Assembly (NCBI GenBank): GCA_020636375.1
Contig: JACJXZ010000003.1
Location: forward strand, 1 to 64,000
Direction of reading: 5' to 3'
Source of the DNA: Lewinellaceae bacterium
GTDB taxonomy: Bacteria > Bacteroidota > Bacteroidia > Chitinophagales > Saprospiraceae
Length of the DNA stretch: 64,000 nucleotides
Every line of letters begins with the position of its first letter. Position 1 is the first letter of the stretch. Both the position numbers and the translations under genes were made by a program. Shown here in pieces: positions 9,315-20,500 of the stretch. The notes under the pieces were generated by a model, which was not told the DNA's origin, searched no databases, and worked only from the letters and a program-made list of their open reading frames with translations.

Positions 9315-9387
9315 CAGCGGGCCCCGCAAGTCTGCGGGGCAGGCTCTCCATTCGCACCGAAAGTTCAACGGATTTAATGCCCCACCC
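9315..9387. repeat. GC-rich hairpin plus conserved flank, related to 23038-23162
   Basis: GCCCCGCAAGTCTGCGGGGC (9321-9340) is a perfect 8-bp hairpin with loop AGTC. It is followed by CTCTCCATTCGCACCGAAAG and TCAACGGATTTAA. The same modules occur at 23104-23160, but the hairpin there has the opposite loop orientation (GACT). The stretch 9278-9751 otherwise holds only the promoter below. Confidence 0.65.
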
Positions 9388-9433
9388 ATTCTTTTTTTGG
9401 CGAAGAAAGATTGGAGCCGACGATGATGGCCTG

Positions 9434-9463
9434 TTGGCAAAGATTCGGTGTTTAGCATATTTG
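9434..9463 (+). promoter_or_regulatory. Candidate promoter upstream of the SPOR-like gene
   Basis: TTG (9434-9436), 19 bases, then CATATTTG (9456-9463), one base from the TAnnTTTG consensus. It would give a leader of roughly 280 bases before the start at 9752. No other feature is evident between 9464 and 9751. Confidence 0.4.
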
Positions 9464-9751
9464 TGAAATTTCCATCCCTTCCGGAAACTAAACGCCAAAT
9501 TAATTTCGTTGACAGTAATGTAACTTGCCCGGAAGCAAAGGGCTGGCAGAGAGAAAACTACCGAAAAGAAAAGGAGGCGCCTCCTCCGCTACGACAACAA
9601 GGATACCAGAGAGAACACACACTACACTTCCCGTAAGAGCGTAACCAATTGCTCAGGTACTGCGACATAACTTCCGTTACCGGCCTTCACTTCCCTGCTG
9701 CTCCCCTTTCCTGATGGCGAGAACCCCATTTTCCCATTAAAAAACAACCCC

Positions 9752-10548
9752 ATGCCTGCATCCCTGTTAATTATTCTCGGAATTTTAGGTTTCACGCTGC
9801 TCTTCTTTCTCGTTGGCCAACTGTTCGGCCCTCATCAGGAGGAACGCCAGCCTACAGGCCCGCCCCAACCAATTCAGGGCACCATGCCCTACCCAATGGT
9901 TTACCAGCCTCAGCCCGTATACGAAGAAAGGCCCGCTTCCCGTATCTCATTATGGCCCATTTTCTTTCTATTGGCAATAGCGGGCGTTTTCTACCTGGCA
10001 TATCGTTCCTCTTCCACTACAGCCAAGGCATCCCCGGTTTACCTGAAGCCAACAGAACCCGAACCGAAAACCAACACTCCTGCCCCATTCGATTACAAAA
10101 CGCCGGATCAACCACGCTATGAACCTCCCCGGCAGGAAACGGCAACGCCGAAGTACACGCCGCCGCTTTCCACTCCCCGTACCGACACAAACAACCCTTC
10201 GGCTGACAACGAACCCGGGCCGGCAGAGAGAAAAACGGATACGTCGGCAGCGCCCGGCGGAACAGTTTCCTATCGCCAGGGATTTGGCGTTCAATTGTTC
10301 GCTATGGAAAAAGGGTGGTGGAACGAGGCCGAGCTGAGCCGCCTGCAGAAAAAATATCCAGGCCTGCTGCTGCTGATCGGCGCGAGCTACGGCCCGGGCA
10401 AGGCGACGGTGAATAAATTCCTGCTCGGCCCTTTCGATACCAAAGAGGCAGCGGATAAATTCGCCAAAGGAATTCAGAAAGAATTTTCCGGAGCTTATAC
10501 GGTTGAACTCTTAACACTGGATCGGGTCGACCGGTACTGGACGGTTCC

Positions 10549-10552
<4 letters not shown>
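9752..10552 (+). CDS. Membrane protein with C-terminal SPOR-like domain
   Basis: A 266-residue protein. It has one hydrophobic helix at about 4-22 (LLIILGILGFTLLFFLVGQLF), a Pro-rich stretch, a second helix at about 67-87 (LWPIFFLLAIAGVFYLAY), then a long Pro/Thr/Lys-rich linker. The C-terminal 80 residues (GFGVQLFAMEKGWWNEAEL to AYTVELLTL) look like a SPOR fold, which binds denuded peptidoglycan at division sites. A role at the cell wall or septum is inferred from that. It is convergent with prfC and overlaps its stop by a few bases. Confidence 0.7.
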
Positions 10553-12129
<1,577 letters not shown>

Positions 12130-12197
12130 GCAACATCTTTTTTTATCCCTGCCCCTTTAGCAGCAGGCCAATCAATCACTGCATTTTTCAAAAGCTG

Positions 12198-12205
12198 CAA
12201 AGGTA
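12198..12205 (-). promoter_or_regulatory. Candidate -7 box of prfC
   Basis: The minus strand reads TACCTTTG, a perfect TAnnTTTG match, 69 bases upstream of the prfC start. No convincing -33 TTTG at the usual distance was seen. The remaining intergenic stretch 12130-12438 holds no other recognisable feature. Confidence 0.45.
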
Positions 12206-12438
12206 AGGAATTCAATGAAATGTGAATAAAGTTTTCTGAATGCTCCCGCCCCGGAATTCCTCCTGATAAACTTAGCGGGGGAAACATCCGTTACCGTTAA
12301 TGGAAAGAGGCAGCCCTGGCTTTTGTAAAAGCTGTGGGAGATAATGGCTATATTGGGAAGGCTTTAAGCTTACTTACTAACCTTTTAACCGGAAGAATAT
12401 CATTGGCCGGATCGATTTCGCTGAACCAAATCTTATAG

Positions 12439-14295
12439 ATGCTTGAACTTGCTGGAATAATCATTCTTGGAATCCTGGCTCAGTGGATCGCCTGGCGGAT
12501 ACGGGTGCCGGCCATTCTGCCGTTGATCCTGATCGGCCTGGCCGTGGGCCCTTTGTCCACCTTTTATACGGCCGACGGAGAAAAACTGATAGAACCCATC
12601 TACCGCCCCGCTTCGGAAGGCCTGGGAATATTTCCGGACAAGTATTTGTTCTCCTTTGTTTCTCTGTCCATTGGGATCATCCTCTTCGAAGGAGGGCTGA
12701 CCCTGAAACGACGAGAGCTCTCCGGCGTGGGGTCCGCCATCCTCAAGCTGATCACCCTTGGCCCTCTGACCACCTTTCTGGGCAGCGGCCTGGCGGCGCA
12801 TCACCTCCTGGGCCTGAACTGGCCCATCTCCCTTTTATTCGGCGCGCTGGTCATCGTCACCGGCCCCACCGTCATTGCCCCTATCCTGCAAAACATACCG
12901 CTCAACCGCAATGTGTCCACTGTGCTCAAATGGGAAGGGATCCTCATTGACCCGATCGGCGCCCTGGTGGCGGTCTTGGTGTTTGAGTTCATCCGTTCTT
13001 CCCAGGGCGGCCTTGAATTCACTTCCCATGCCTTCATCTCCTTTTTCCAGATCATTATGATCGGTTTGTCCGTCGGTGCGCTGGCGGCGCTGTCCCTGTA
13101 CCAGTTGATCAAGGCCGAACTCATTCCCCATTATCTGCTGAACGTTTTCACCCTGGCCCTGGTACTTGGGGTCTTTGTCTTTTCCGACCTGCTGGCCCAC
13201 GAATCAGGGCTCCTGTCCGTAGTGGTCATGGGAATGGTTATCGGCAACCTGGACGTCCCAAGGTTAAAAGATATACTGTCTTTTAAGGAATCCCTGAGCG
13301 TATTGCTCATCTCGATCCTTTTCATCATCCTGGCTGCCAATATCGACATGGAGGACATCCACATCATCCTGGATGACTGGCGGGCACTCGCCCTGTTTTC
13401 CGCCGTGGTATTCGTCCTCCGCCCCCTGGGCGTTTTCCTCAGCACCTGGAAGTCCGAACTAAGACTTACCGAAAAAATCTTTATCTCCTGGGTAGGCCCC
13501 CGGGGTATCGTGGCTGCCGGCATAGCCTCCTTATTCGGCATTACGCTCACTTCCGAAGTTCCTCCGGTGCCGGACGCTGAATTCCTGGTCCCCCTTGTTT
13601 TTATGATCGTACTGGGCACCGTGCTACTCAACGCTACGACGGCCCGGGCAGTCGCCCGGCTGCTGAAGGTCACCCAGGACGCCTCGGAGGGCATCCTCAT
13701 CATCGGGGCCAATGGCGCCGCCCGCCTCATCGGCAAATACCTGCAGGACAACAACCGCCATGTGGTCCTGATCGACAATAACGAAAGCAGTATCAAAAAA
13801 GCTAAGGAAACCGGCTTGGAAGCCTTCTTGGTCAACATTTATACCGACGATCTGGGAGAGCAGTTCGAACTGCTGGATATGGGCTATATGATCGCCATGA
13901 CGAGCAGTGTGGACGTCAACCAATATGCCGTGCGGAAATATCAGAAGATATTCGGCGAAAACGGCACCTTCCGGCTCATCACACCAGAAGAGTTAAAAAA
14001 AGAGCGGCCCGAGTTGCCGCAACAGGGCCTCTTTTCCTATACGGATGACTTTCTCAACATCAATGAGGTCGCCCGCGATTATCCGAACATCCACGAGGTA
14101 AACATAACGGATGACGAACAACTCAAGCGCCTGATCAACCGCACAGCCGCCAACCCGGATACCGTCCCGCTCTTCTTCAAAACCGATACCGGCTCCATAG
14201 AAGTCATTCCTCCAAACCTGGGCGACATCAATGCCAAAGCTGGTTTCCAGCTCATTTACCTCGGCAAAAAACTGGAAGGACCGGCATTGGAATAG
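12439..14295 (+). CDS. CPA1-type Na+/H+ antiporter with C-terminal TrkA-N domain
   Basis: A 618-residue monovalent cation/proton antiporter of the inner membrane. Roughly twelve hydrophobic segments fill residues 1-400, including LFEGGLTLKRRE, GALVIVTGPTVIAPIL and a conserved WVGPRGIVAAGIASLFG segment typical of NhaP/CPA1 proteins. From about residue 415 a Rossmann-type TrkA-N domain begins (ILIIGANGAARLIGKYL, VVLIDNN), which normally senses NAD(H) or nucleotides. It lies 400 bases upstream of a SulP transporter on the same strand; an antiporter that maintains a Na+ gradient next to a possibly Na+-coupled anion importer is a plausible functional pairing. Confidence 0.92.
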   Translation: MLELAGIIILGILAQWIAWRIRVPAILPLILIGLAVGPLSTFYTADGEKLIEPIYRPASEGLGIFPDKYLFSFVSLSIGIILFEGGLTLKRRELSGVGSAILKLITLGPLTTFLGSGLAAHHLLGLNWPISLLFGALVIVTGPTVIAPILQNIPLNRNVSTVLKWEGILIDPIGALVAVLVFEFIRSSQGGLEFTSHAFISFFQIIMIGLSVGALAALSLYQLIKAELIPHYLLNVFTLALVLGVFVFSDLLAHESGLLSVVVMGMVIGNLDVPRLKDILSFKESLSVLLISILFIILAANIDMEDIHIILDDWRALALFSAVVFVLRPLGVFLSTWKSELRLTEKIFISWVGPRGIVAAGIASLFGITLTSEVPPVPDAEFLVPLVFMIVLGTVLLNATTARAVARLLKVTQDASEGILIIGANGAARLIGKYLQDNNRHVVLIDNNESSIKKAKETGLEAFLVNIYTDDLGEQFELLDMGYMIAMTSSVDVNQYAVRKYQKIFGENGTFRLITPEELKKERPELPQQGLFSYTDDFLNINEVARDYPNIHEVNITDDEQLKRLINRTAANPDTVPLFFKTDTGSIEVIPPNLGDINAKAGFQLIYLGKKLEGPALE

Positions 14296-14531
14296 TCTCC
14301 GCACAGCGCCAGCACTCCTTGCCTTCAAATGTCAAAAAAGAAAAAAGAAACCGCAAACATTCTTTCCATTTCATTGTTGAGATGTAAGTTTTACTATTCC
14401 GCGTTTTAATATTACTTCTAACAAAAATTCATTTACTATTAATTTAGGTCAAGAATATTAAAAATGCGATTCTTTAATTCTGCCGCACTTTTCGTGTTGG
14501 CTAGAATTCGCATGGTGACTGAGGCTTTTTC

Positions 14532-14557
14532 AGGAGAAGCTGTGTACAGCTTCTCCT
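14532..14557 (+). terminator. Perfect 11-bp hairpin in the leader region before the SulP gene
   Basis: AGGAGAAGCTG (14532-14542), loop TGTA, CAGCTTCTCCT (14547-14557), followed by TTTCTTTTG. It could end the antiporter transcript, although it is 237 bases after that stop, or act as an attenuator 139 bases before the SulP start. A weaker inverted repeat (ATGCGATTCT / AGAATTCGCAT, about 14464-14513) lies just upstream. Nothing else is recognised in 14296-14695. Confidence 0.65.
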
Positions 14558-14695
14558 TTTCTTTTGAAAATCAGTGCTTTACACTTTTGAGGAAATTTGG
14601 AAAAAACTTTCCTGTCTCATAGGAAAACTATTACAAAAAAAAGTTGTTACTTCGTTAGAAGCCTTAGTTTTCTTCATTCAAGACTCCTCCTCACC

Positions 14696-16480
14696 ATGCT
14701 GAATATCCTTAAATTTGACCTCTCCAACCTCAAAGGTGATTTTTTCGGCGGGCTGACAGCGGGCATCGTTGCGCTGCCTCTTGCTCTGGCTTTCGGGGAG
14801 CAAACGGAAATGGGCGCGATTGCCGGTTTATATGGTGCGATTGCCATCGGCGTACTGGCGGCAATGTTCGGAGGCACTCCCACTCAGATCAGCGGCCCCA
14901 CGGCGCCGATGACGGTCGTTTCGGCAGTGGTGATCGCCGACGCCATCGCCTATGCCGGCAGCCTGGAAACCGCCTTTCCCATCATTATTGCCACTTTCTT
15001 CCTGGCAGGAGCAATGGAATCTCTCCTGGGCGTCTTTCGGCTGGGCAAATATGTTAAATACATCCCTTATCCTGTCGTATCCGGCTTCATGAGCGGCATT
15101 GGAGTAATCATTGTCATCACTCAGGTATTCCCCTTTTTTGGAATGTCGGCCCCGGAAGGCGGGCCCATGGGCACCATACGCGCCATCCATGAAATACCCG
15201 AAATCGTCAATATTTATTCGGTCGGCGCCGCCCTGATCACGATCGCCCTGATCTATTTGTTGCCGCGGTTCACCAAAGCCGTGCCCAGCACGCTGGTAGC
15301 CCTCATCCTGGTCTCCATCGTGGCCTTCTTCCTTTTGCCCGGCGGGAGATTGCTGCGCCTCAACTCTGCTGGCCCCATTCCAACCGGCCTGCCGGAACTC
15401 CACCTTGGCTTCATCGGCGTTTTCCTGGACATCAACCACGTCGTCGTAATCTTCGAATACGCCGTAACGCTGGCCTTCCTCGGCGCCATTGACTCTCTGC
15501 TGACCTCTATCGTTGCCGACAACATCACCAAAACAAAACACGACAGCGACAAGGAACTCATAGGCCAGGGAATCGGCAATATGGGTGCCGCCGTCATCGG
15601 CGGATTACCCGGCGCAGGCGCCACGATGCGGACCGTCATCAACGCCAACGCCGGCGGGAAGACCAGGATATCCGGCGCAATTGCCGGTTTATTCCTGCTG
15701 GTCGTCCTACTGGGCATAGGTTCCCTGGTCGGGCATATCCCCAATGCCGTGCTTGCCGGCATCCTGATCACCGTGGGGATCGGCATCATTGACTACCGGG
15801 GGCTGCGCCATATCCGGTCAGTGCCTCGTTCCGATGCTTTCGTTATGGTGGCCGTGCTGTTACTTACCGTGTTCGTCGATTTATTGGTGGCGGTTGGAGC
15901 AGGCATGGTGTTGTCGGCATTGCTGTTCATGAAGAAGATTTCCGATGTGGTGGAACACAAGACAAAATCGGCACCGCTCAAAGATTTCGCGCGGGAGGTG
16001 CCCTGGAGAGATGAAGGCAACATCATTGACGAAGTCGGCGACCGGGTCTACATCAAACACCTGGACGGGCCGCTCTTTTTCGGCTTCGCTTCGCGTTTCC
16101 AGGATATGGTCAAGGCCCTGCCGAAGATCAGGTCGGTAGTTATTCGCATGGACCTGGTGCCTTATGTCGACCAATCCGGCCTGTACGCCATGGAAGAGGC
16201 GGTCCGGGAATTGCAGGAGCAGGGTATCCTCGTGGTCTTCACCGGCCTGCACGGGCAGCCTCTGGATATGTTCGAACGGATCAACCTCGTTCCCGGCCTG
16301 GTATCGGAGGAATACCTCTTCGAGTCTTTCGAAGATTGCATCAACTGGCTCAAACCGTTCATACGGGACGAAGGACTGCAGCAACTGGCCACCGAACAGG
16401 TTAGCGGGAACAACAAAAAGAAGGCAGAAAGGGAAGCCGCCAAAAAAAGTAAAACCTCGAAGAACTTACGGGAAATTTGA
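14696..16480 (+). CDS. SulP family inorganic anion transporter with STAS domain
   Basis: A 594-residue inner-membrane anion transporter of the SulP/SLC26 family (sulfate or bicarbonate). The transport domain starts with GDFFGGLTAGIVALPLALAFG and contains GPTAPMTVV, FMSGIGVIIVITQ and IGNMGAAVIGGLPGAGATMRT, all typical of the family. A cytoplasmic STAS domain fills the last 150 residues (VYIKHLDGPLFFGFASRF, VVIRMDLVPYVDQSGLYAMEEAV). The tail is Lys-rich. ATG 14696 is chosen because the upstream in-frame extension to 14597 is not family-like. Substrate is not settled; the neighbouring antiporter makes Na+-dependent bicarbonate uptake (BicA-like) worth considering. Confidence 0.92.
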   Translation: MLNILKFDLSNLKGDFFGGLTAGIVALPLALAFGEQTEMGAIAGLYGAIAIGVLAAMFGGTPTQISGPTAPMTVVSAVVIADAIAYAGSLETAFPIIIATFFLAGAMESLLGVFRLGKYVKYIPYPVVSGFMSGIGVIIVITQVFPFFGMSAPEGGPMGTIRAIHEIPEIVNIYSVGAALITIALIYLLPRFTKAVPSTLVALILVSIVAFFLLPGGRLLRLNSAGPIPTGLPELHLGFIGVFLDINHVVVIFEYAVTLAFLGAIDSLLTSIVADNITKTKHDSDKELIGQGIGNMGAAVIGGLPGAGATMRTVINANAGGKTRISGAIAGLFLLVVLLGIGSLVGHIPNAVLAGILITVGIGIIDYRGLRHIRSVPRSDAFVMVAVLLLTVFVDLLVAVGAGMVLSALLFMKKISDVVEHKTKSAPLKDFAREVPWRDEGNIIDEVGDRVYIKHLDGPLFFGFASRFQDMVKALPKIRSVVIRMDLVPYVDQSGLYAMEEAVRELQEQGILVVFTGLHGQPLDMFERINLVPGLVSEEYLFESFEDCINWLKPFIRDEGLQQLATEQVSGNNKKKAEREAAKKSKTSKNLREI

Positions 16481-16586
16481 CAAACCGGCTCTCCTGACTG
16501 GCCGGGCCGGGAAGGGCATTCAGGGTTTTATTTCTTTCCTGCCTGTTTTTGTTAATAGTGGCACTTCCCTTTTTTTGATAATTGCT

Positions 16587-16594
16587 TACATTTG
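16587..16594 (+). promoter_or_regulatory. Candidate -7 box of the TetR-family gene
   Basis: TACATTTG matches TAnnTTTG exactly, 34 bases before the start at 16629. The surrounding 15 bases AATTGCTTACATTTG (16580-16594) are identical to 43207-43221 ahead of gltX. Confidence 0.5.
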
Positions 16595-16628
16595 ATATTC
16601 AGGTATTAGGTCAAACAAAAAACGAGCG

Positions 16629-17360
16629 ATGGCTATTACTATTCAGATGAAGCTCAACGAGAGGCTGTACCTCCGGGACCCGCAGGATACCAAGCTCGGC
16701 CGCAATATCATTCAACACAGCATTCTGCTGATCGACGAAATAGGTTTCGAAGCCTTCACCTTCAAAAAGCTGGCGGACCAGATCGGGTCAACGGAAGCCT
16801 CGGTTTACCGGTATTTCGAAAACAAGCATTTGCTCCTGGTCTACCTGCTGTGCTGGTATTGGGAATGGATGAAATTCCGCATCGATTACAATACCATGAA
16901 TATCGAAGACCCCAGGAAGAAATTGCAGATCGCGATTTCCTCCATTGTAGACACCTCCAGGCGCAATACTTCTATCGAATTCGTCGATGAAGATGTCCTT
17001 CACCGTATCGTAGTCGCAGAGGCCACTAAAGCTTACCACACCAAGGAAGTCGATAAAGAAAACAAGCACGGCTTCTTCATGACCTACAAAACCCTCGCTA
17101 AAAAGATTGCCCTTATCATCCGGGAGATCGACTCCGGTTACCCATACCCGCGTGCCCTGGCCACCACCCTGCTGGAAATGGCCAACAACCACATCTACTT
17201 TGCCTTGCACCTGCCTTCCCTGACCGACATTACCGTAGAGGCGGGCGACCTCAGCCAGGTTGAAAAACTGCTGGAGGATTTTGCTTTCGGCCTGTTGGGC
17301 AACGGGGTAGAAAAAGAGGAAATGGAAGGGGAAGCGGAAGAGGAAGAGGAAGAGTTGTAA
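16629..17360 (+). CDS. TetR/AcrR family transcriptional regulator
   Basis: A 243-residue regulator. The N-terminal helix-turn-helix is clear: IIQHSILLIDEIGFEAFTF, KKLADQIGSTEASVYRYFENKHLLL (about residues 24-72). The C-terminal ligand-binding part is not assignable. The tail ends in a run of Glu (about 14 acidic residues), which is unusual and possibly flexible. No adjacent efflux or enzyme gene identifies a target; the nearest gene is the convergent parC. Confidence 0.87.
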   Translation: MAITIQMKLNERLYLRDPQDTKLGRNIIQHSILLIDEIGFEAFTFKKLADQIGSTEASVYRYFENKHLLLVYLLCWYWEWMKFRIDYNTMNIEDPRKKLQIAISSIVDTSRRNTSIEFVDEDVLHRIVVAEATKAYHTKEVDKENKHGFFMTYKTLAKKIALIIREIDSGYPYPRALATTLLEMANNHIYFALHLPSLTDITVEAGDLSQVEKLLEDFAFGLLGNGVEKEEMEGEAEEEEEEL

Positions 17361-17406
17361 GGCCTGGAGATAGTGCCGCCGGAACGAAATTTCGGGGCAA
17401 TTACCA

Positions 17407-17513
17407 GTTCCCCTCGACTCGCTCGGGGTGAAGTTTGTTGTTGACCATCTGTAATCTGTAACCCCTAAGCCGTTGATTGCCAGCGAACCTGGCCCGGGCT
17501 TGTCGAGGGGAAC
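17407..17513. repeat. Long-range inverted repeat between TetR gene and parC
   Basis: GTTCCCCTCGAC (17407-17418) and its perfect complement GTCGAGGGGAAC (17502-17513), 83 bases apart. One of many intergenic inverted repeats in this window. Confidence 0.6.
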
Positions 17514-17575
17514 CAACAATGCCATCCCGCCCCGCCGGAAAAAACCTGCCCCGTTATTTAGTGCCAACAGCAATA

Positions 17576-17616
17576 GTTTGCAGGCCGCTTTTGAAGATAA
17601 AAAACGGCCTGCAAAC
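17576..17616 (-). terminator. Hairpin after parC
   Basis: GTTTGCAGGCCG (17576-17587) pairs perfectly with CGGCCTGCAAAC (17605-17616); the loop is 17 bases. It begins 6 bases beyond the parC stop, so a terminator or 3'-end stabiliser is likely. There is no strong T tract after the stem. Confidence 0.6.
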
Positions 17617-17622
17617 AAGCCC

Positions 17623-20289
17623 TCAGTCAAACAGCTTACCCTGCCCGTTGTTCTTGCCCAGTTCAAACTCCACACTGTCGCCGGCCTTTAATTTCCCTTT
17701 GGGGGCTTCTTCTGCCTTTTCCTCGCCCCTCTTCTCTTCCTCCGGCGGCTCCGCCCCGGCCCCGGCACCTTCTGTAATTTCCCGAATCCCCGCCAGGCGC
17801 TGGTCGCTGACTTTATTGCCAATGGCCTTCCAGCCTTTGACGTCGACAAAGCCGGCCAGGCTGAGTTCGCCTTCCACCTTTTTGGAATTGGCCTTGAAAG
17901 TGTATTTGACCCTGGGCGCCGGATCCAGGGAGGCATAAAGCAGCTTTGTCCGGCGGTCTTCGGTCAGGAAGGGGAAGCGCTGCCCGGTTGTCGTGGTTTC
18001 GACCAGAAAGCGCTTGGCCATCGTCCAGCCCCGCTCGCCTTCAAAATAAAGGACATTGAGCACCTCGTTGGGGTCGAATAAGCCGATATGGGCGATCTCC
18101 CTGGGGTCAAAGCGCTTGTTGAGGTCCATCTCCACCACTTCGTAGGAACCTTCGTTGTATATCACCAGGATCGCGTCGCCGGTATCGAATTCGCCGAGGA
18201 ATTTGCCCCGCCCATCGGTATTGAGGCGCCCGCTGACTTCATCCATCCATACTTTAAGGGCGCCCAGCGTCGACTTGCCGACCTCTTTCAGGGCGACTTT
18301 TCTGACCGGGTACCGGGTCAGGGTATTTCCTTTGGAGCTTCTGCCCTTTATGTCCAGCTCGCCGAAATCGTAATCAAAGACCTTGACCCGGGCCCGGCAT
18401 CCCTGGGTCAACTGCACGGTGACGACTTCCGCCTCTCCATTGGGGTTGGCGCTGAAGTAGAGGACTTTGGAACCCTTATCTCCGGTAGTCAGGTCGTACT
18501 CCCGGTCCCGGGTAATGGCCTTGACGTTGAAACGCTTGACAAAGCTGCGGCCGGACTTGCCGTCGGCATAGGCCATATTGTAAGTCGTGCGGTCGTCGCC
18601 TTTTTTCCAGACGTCGACGTGAATGATGTCCTTTCCGACAAAGACCTTATCTGCGATCCGGGAGACCAGGAACTTCCCGTCCTGCCGGAAGACGATGATG
18701 TCGTCGATGTCCGAACAATCGCAAACGAATTCGTCTTTTTTCAGGCCGGTGCCGATAAACCCTTCTTTGCGGTTGACGTATAATTTGGCATTGTTGGCGA
18801 CTACTTCGGTAGCCTCGATGGCATCAAAAGTAGTGATCTTCGTCCGGCGTTCCCGCCCCTTCCCGTGTTTGGCGAGCAGGTCCTCAAAATAGGCGATGGC
18901 GTAATCCACCAGGTTGTCGAGGTGATGCTGCACCTCTTTCAGTTCTTCTTCCAGCCTGGCGATCAGTTCGTCGGCTTTGAAGGAGTTGTATTTGGAGATG
19001 CGCTTGATCTTGATCTCCGTCAGCCGGACCAGGTCCTCTTCGGTGATATCGCGCAGAAGGCGCAGGCGCTTGTCTCCTTTTTGGGGATTTTCGCCGGGGG
19101 TTATGACGTATTTGCGCAGGCCGGCGTCGACTGCTTCCAGGACGGCCTCCCAGGTTTCGCACTCCTCGATATCGCGATAGATGCGCTTTTCGATGAAGAT
19201 TTTCTCCAGGCTCGCGAAATGAAGCTTTTCCAGCAGTTCCCCCTTGCGGATCTCCAGTTCCCGGCGGAGCAGCTCTTTGGTGTGTTCGGTAGAGATGTCG
19301 AGGATTTCCTCCACGGTGAGGAAGTGGGGTTTGTCCTCGATGATGACGCAGGCGTTGGGAGAAATGGATACTTCGCAATAAGTAAAGGCATACAGGGCGT
19401 CAATGGTCAGGTCGGGCGAAGTGCCGGGGGCCAGTTCCACTAGAATCTCTACGTGCTCCGCGGTATTGTCCGTCACTTTTTTGATCTTGATCTTGCCTTT
19501 TTCATTGGCCTTGATGATGCTTTCGATCAGGCTGGTGGTGGTCACTCCGTAAGGCAACTCCCGGATGGCCAGGGTCGATTTGTCAACGCGGTCGATCAGG
19601 GCTCGGACTTTCACCCGGCCGCCCCGTTTGCCGCCGTTGTAGTCGCTGACGTCGACAGAACCTCCCGTTTGGAAATCGGGATAAATCTTGACTTTTTTCC
19701 CCTGCAAAACCTTGATGGAAGCCTTGATGAGCTCTATGAAGTTATGGGGCAGGATTTTGGTGGACAGGCCGACGGCGATGCCGTCGGCGCCCTGGGCCAG
19801 GAGGAGCGGGAACTTCATCGGCAGGTCGACCGGCTCCCGTTTGCGGCCGTCGTAGCTCAGCTGCCATTCGGTCGTTTGCGGGTTGAAGGCAATGTCGAGG
19901 GCCAGGCTGGTCAGGCGTGCTTCGATGTAGCGAGAGGCGGCGGCGCTGTCTCCGGTTCGTACATCGCCCCAGTTTCCCTGAGGGTCGATGAGCATCTCCT
20001 TCTGCCCCAGGTTGACCAGGGCGTCGCCGATTGCCGCATCCCCGTGCGGGTGGTACTGCATGGTCTGGCCAATGATGTTGGCCACTTTGTGATACCGGCC
20101 GTCGTGCATCTGGCGCATGGCGTGCAGGATGCGGCGCTGTACCGGCTTCAGGCCGTCGTGGATGGAGGGGACGGCCCGTTCGAGGATAACGTAGGAAGCA
20201 TAGTCCAGGAAATAATCCTGGTACATGCCCTTGAGAGTGATGATGTTATCCTGTCCGTTCTGTTCTTCTGTTCTTGTGTTGTCGCTCAT
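17623..20289 (-). CDS. parC: DNA topoisomerase IV subunit A (ParC-type)
   Basis: Breakage-reunion subunit of a type IIA topoisomerase, needed for chromosome decatenation. 888 residues. The winged-helix catalytic region is visible: YASYVILERAVPSIHDGLKP, YHPHGDAAIGDALVNLGQ and AASRYIEARLT with the active-site Tyr. It has the shape of Bacteroidota ParC rather than GyrA: no GyrA-box was found and the C-terminal part is divergent. The tail is Glu/Pro-rich (about residues 830-870). The residue matching E. coli GyrA Ser83 is Ala (HGDAAIGD). ATG 20289 is used because the longer ORF adds non-homologous residues. The partner parE is not in this window. Confidence 0.93.
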   Translation of the reverse strand: MSDNTRTEEQNGQDNIITLKGMYQDYFLDYASYVILERAVPSIHDGLKPVQRRILHAMRQMHDGRYHKVANIIGQTMQYHPHGDAAIGDALVNLGQKEMLIDPQGNWGDVRTGDSAAASRYIEARLTSLALDIAFNPQTTEWQLSYDGRKREPVDLPMKFPLLLAQGADGIAVGLSTKILPHNFIELIKASIKVLQGKKVKIYPDFQTGGSVDVSDYNGGKRGGRVKVRALIDRVDKSTLAIRELPYGVTTTSLIESIIKANEKGKIKIKKVTDNTAEHVEILVELAPGTSPDLTIDALYAFTYCEVSISPNACVIIEDKPHFLTVEEILDISTEHTKELLRRELEIRKGELLEKLHFASLEKIFIEKRIYRDIEECETWEAVLEAVDAGLRKYVITPGENPQKGDKRLRLLRDITEEDLVRLTEIKIKRISKYNSFKADELIARLEEELKEVQHHLDNLVDYAIAYFEDLLAKHGKGRERRTKITTFDAIEATEVVANNAKLYVNRKEGFIGTGLKKDEFVCDCSDIDDIIVFRQDGKFLVSRIADKVFVGKDIIHVDVWKKGDDRTTYNMAYADGKSGRSFVKRFNVKAITRDREYDLTTGDKGSKVLYFSANPNGEAEVVTVQLTQGCRARVKVFDYDFGELDIKGRSSKGNTLTRYPVRKVALKEVGKSTLGALKVWMDEVSGRLNTDGRGKFLGEFDTGDAILVIYNEGSYEVVEMDLNKRFDPREIAHIGLFDPNEVLNVLYFEGERGWTMAKRFLVETTTTGQRFPFLTEDRRTKLLYASLDPAPRVKYTFKANSKKVEGELSLAGFVDVKGWKAIGNKVSDQRLAGIREITEGAGAGAEPPEEEKRGEEKAEEAPKGKLKAGDSVEFELGKNNGQGKLFD

Positions 20290-20346
20290 TTTGATCCTCT
20301 GGCTGAAAACGTTGGGGGGCAAAACATTTAAGAATTTACCCTGCCG

Positions 20347-20382
20347 CAAAATTATAAAATTTATCCTATTATTAAAAACAAA
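20347..20382 (-). promoter_or_regulatory. Candidate promoter of parC
   Basis: On the minus strand TTTG (20379-20382), 24 bases, TAATTTTG (20347-20354). The -7 box matches perfectly; the spacing is a little long. It lies 58 bases upstream of the parC start. Confidence 0.5.
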
Positions 20383-20500
20383 GTGTTTTAATTTTTGATT
20401 TTAAAATCATTTGTTTTGTTTGGAGGCAGATATTCTCCTTTCCTGTAATTATTTGCTCTTCAGGCAGCACATTTATCCCTGATGCCGTTGTACTCTTGGT

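Noticed and set aside
14564..14695. Extension of the SulP protein to the ATG at 14597
   Set aside because: The added 33 residues are Lys/Ser-rich and unlike the family; the transport domain begins soon after ATG 14696.
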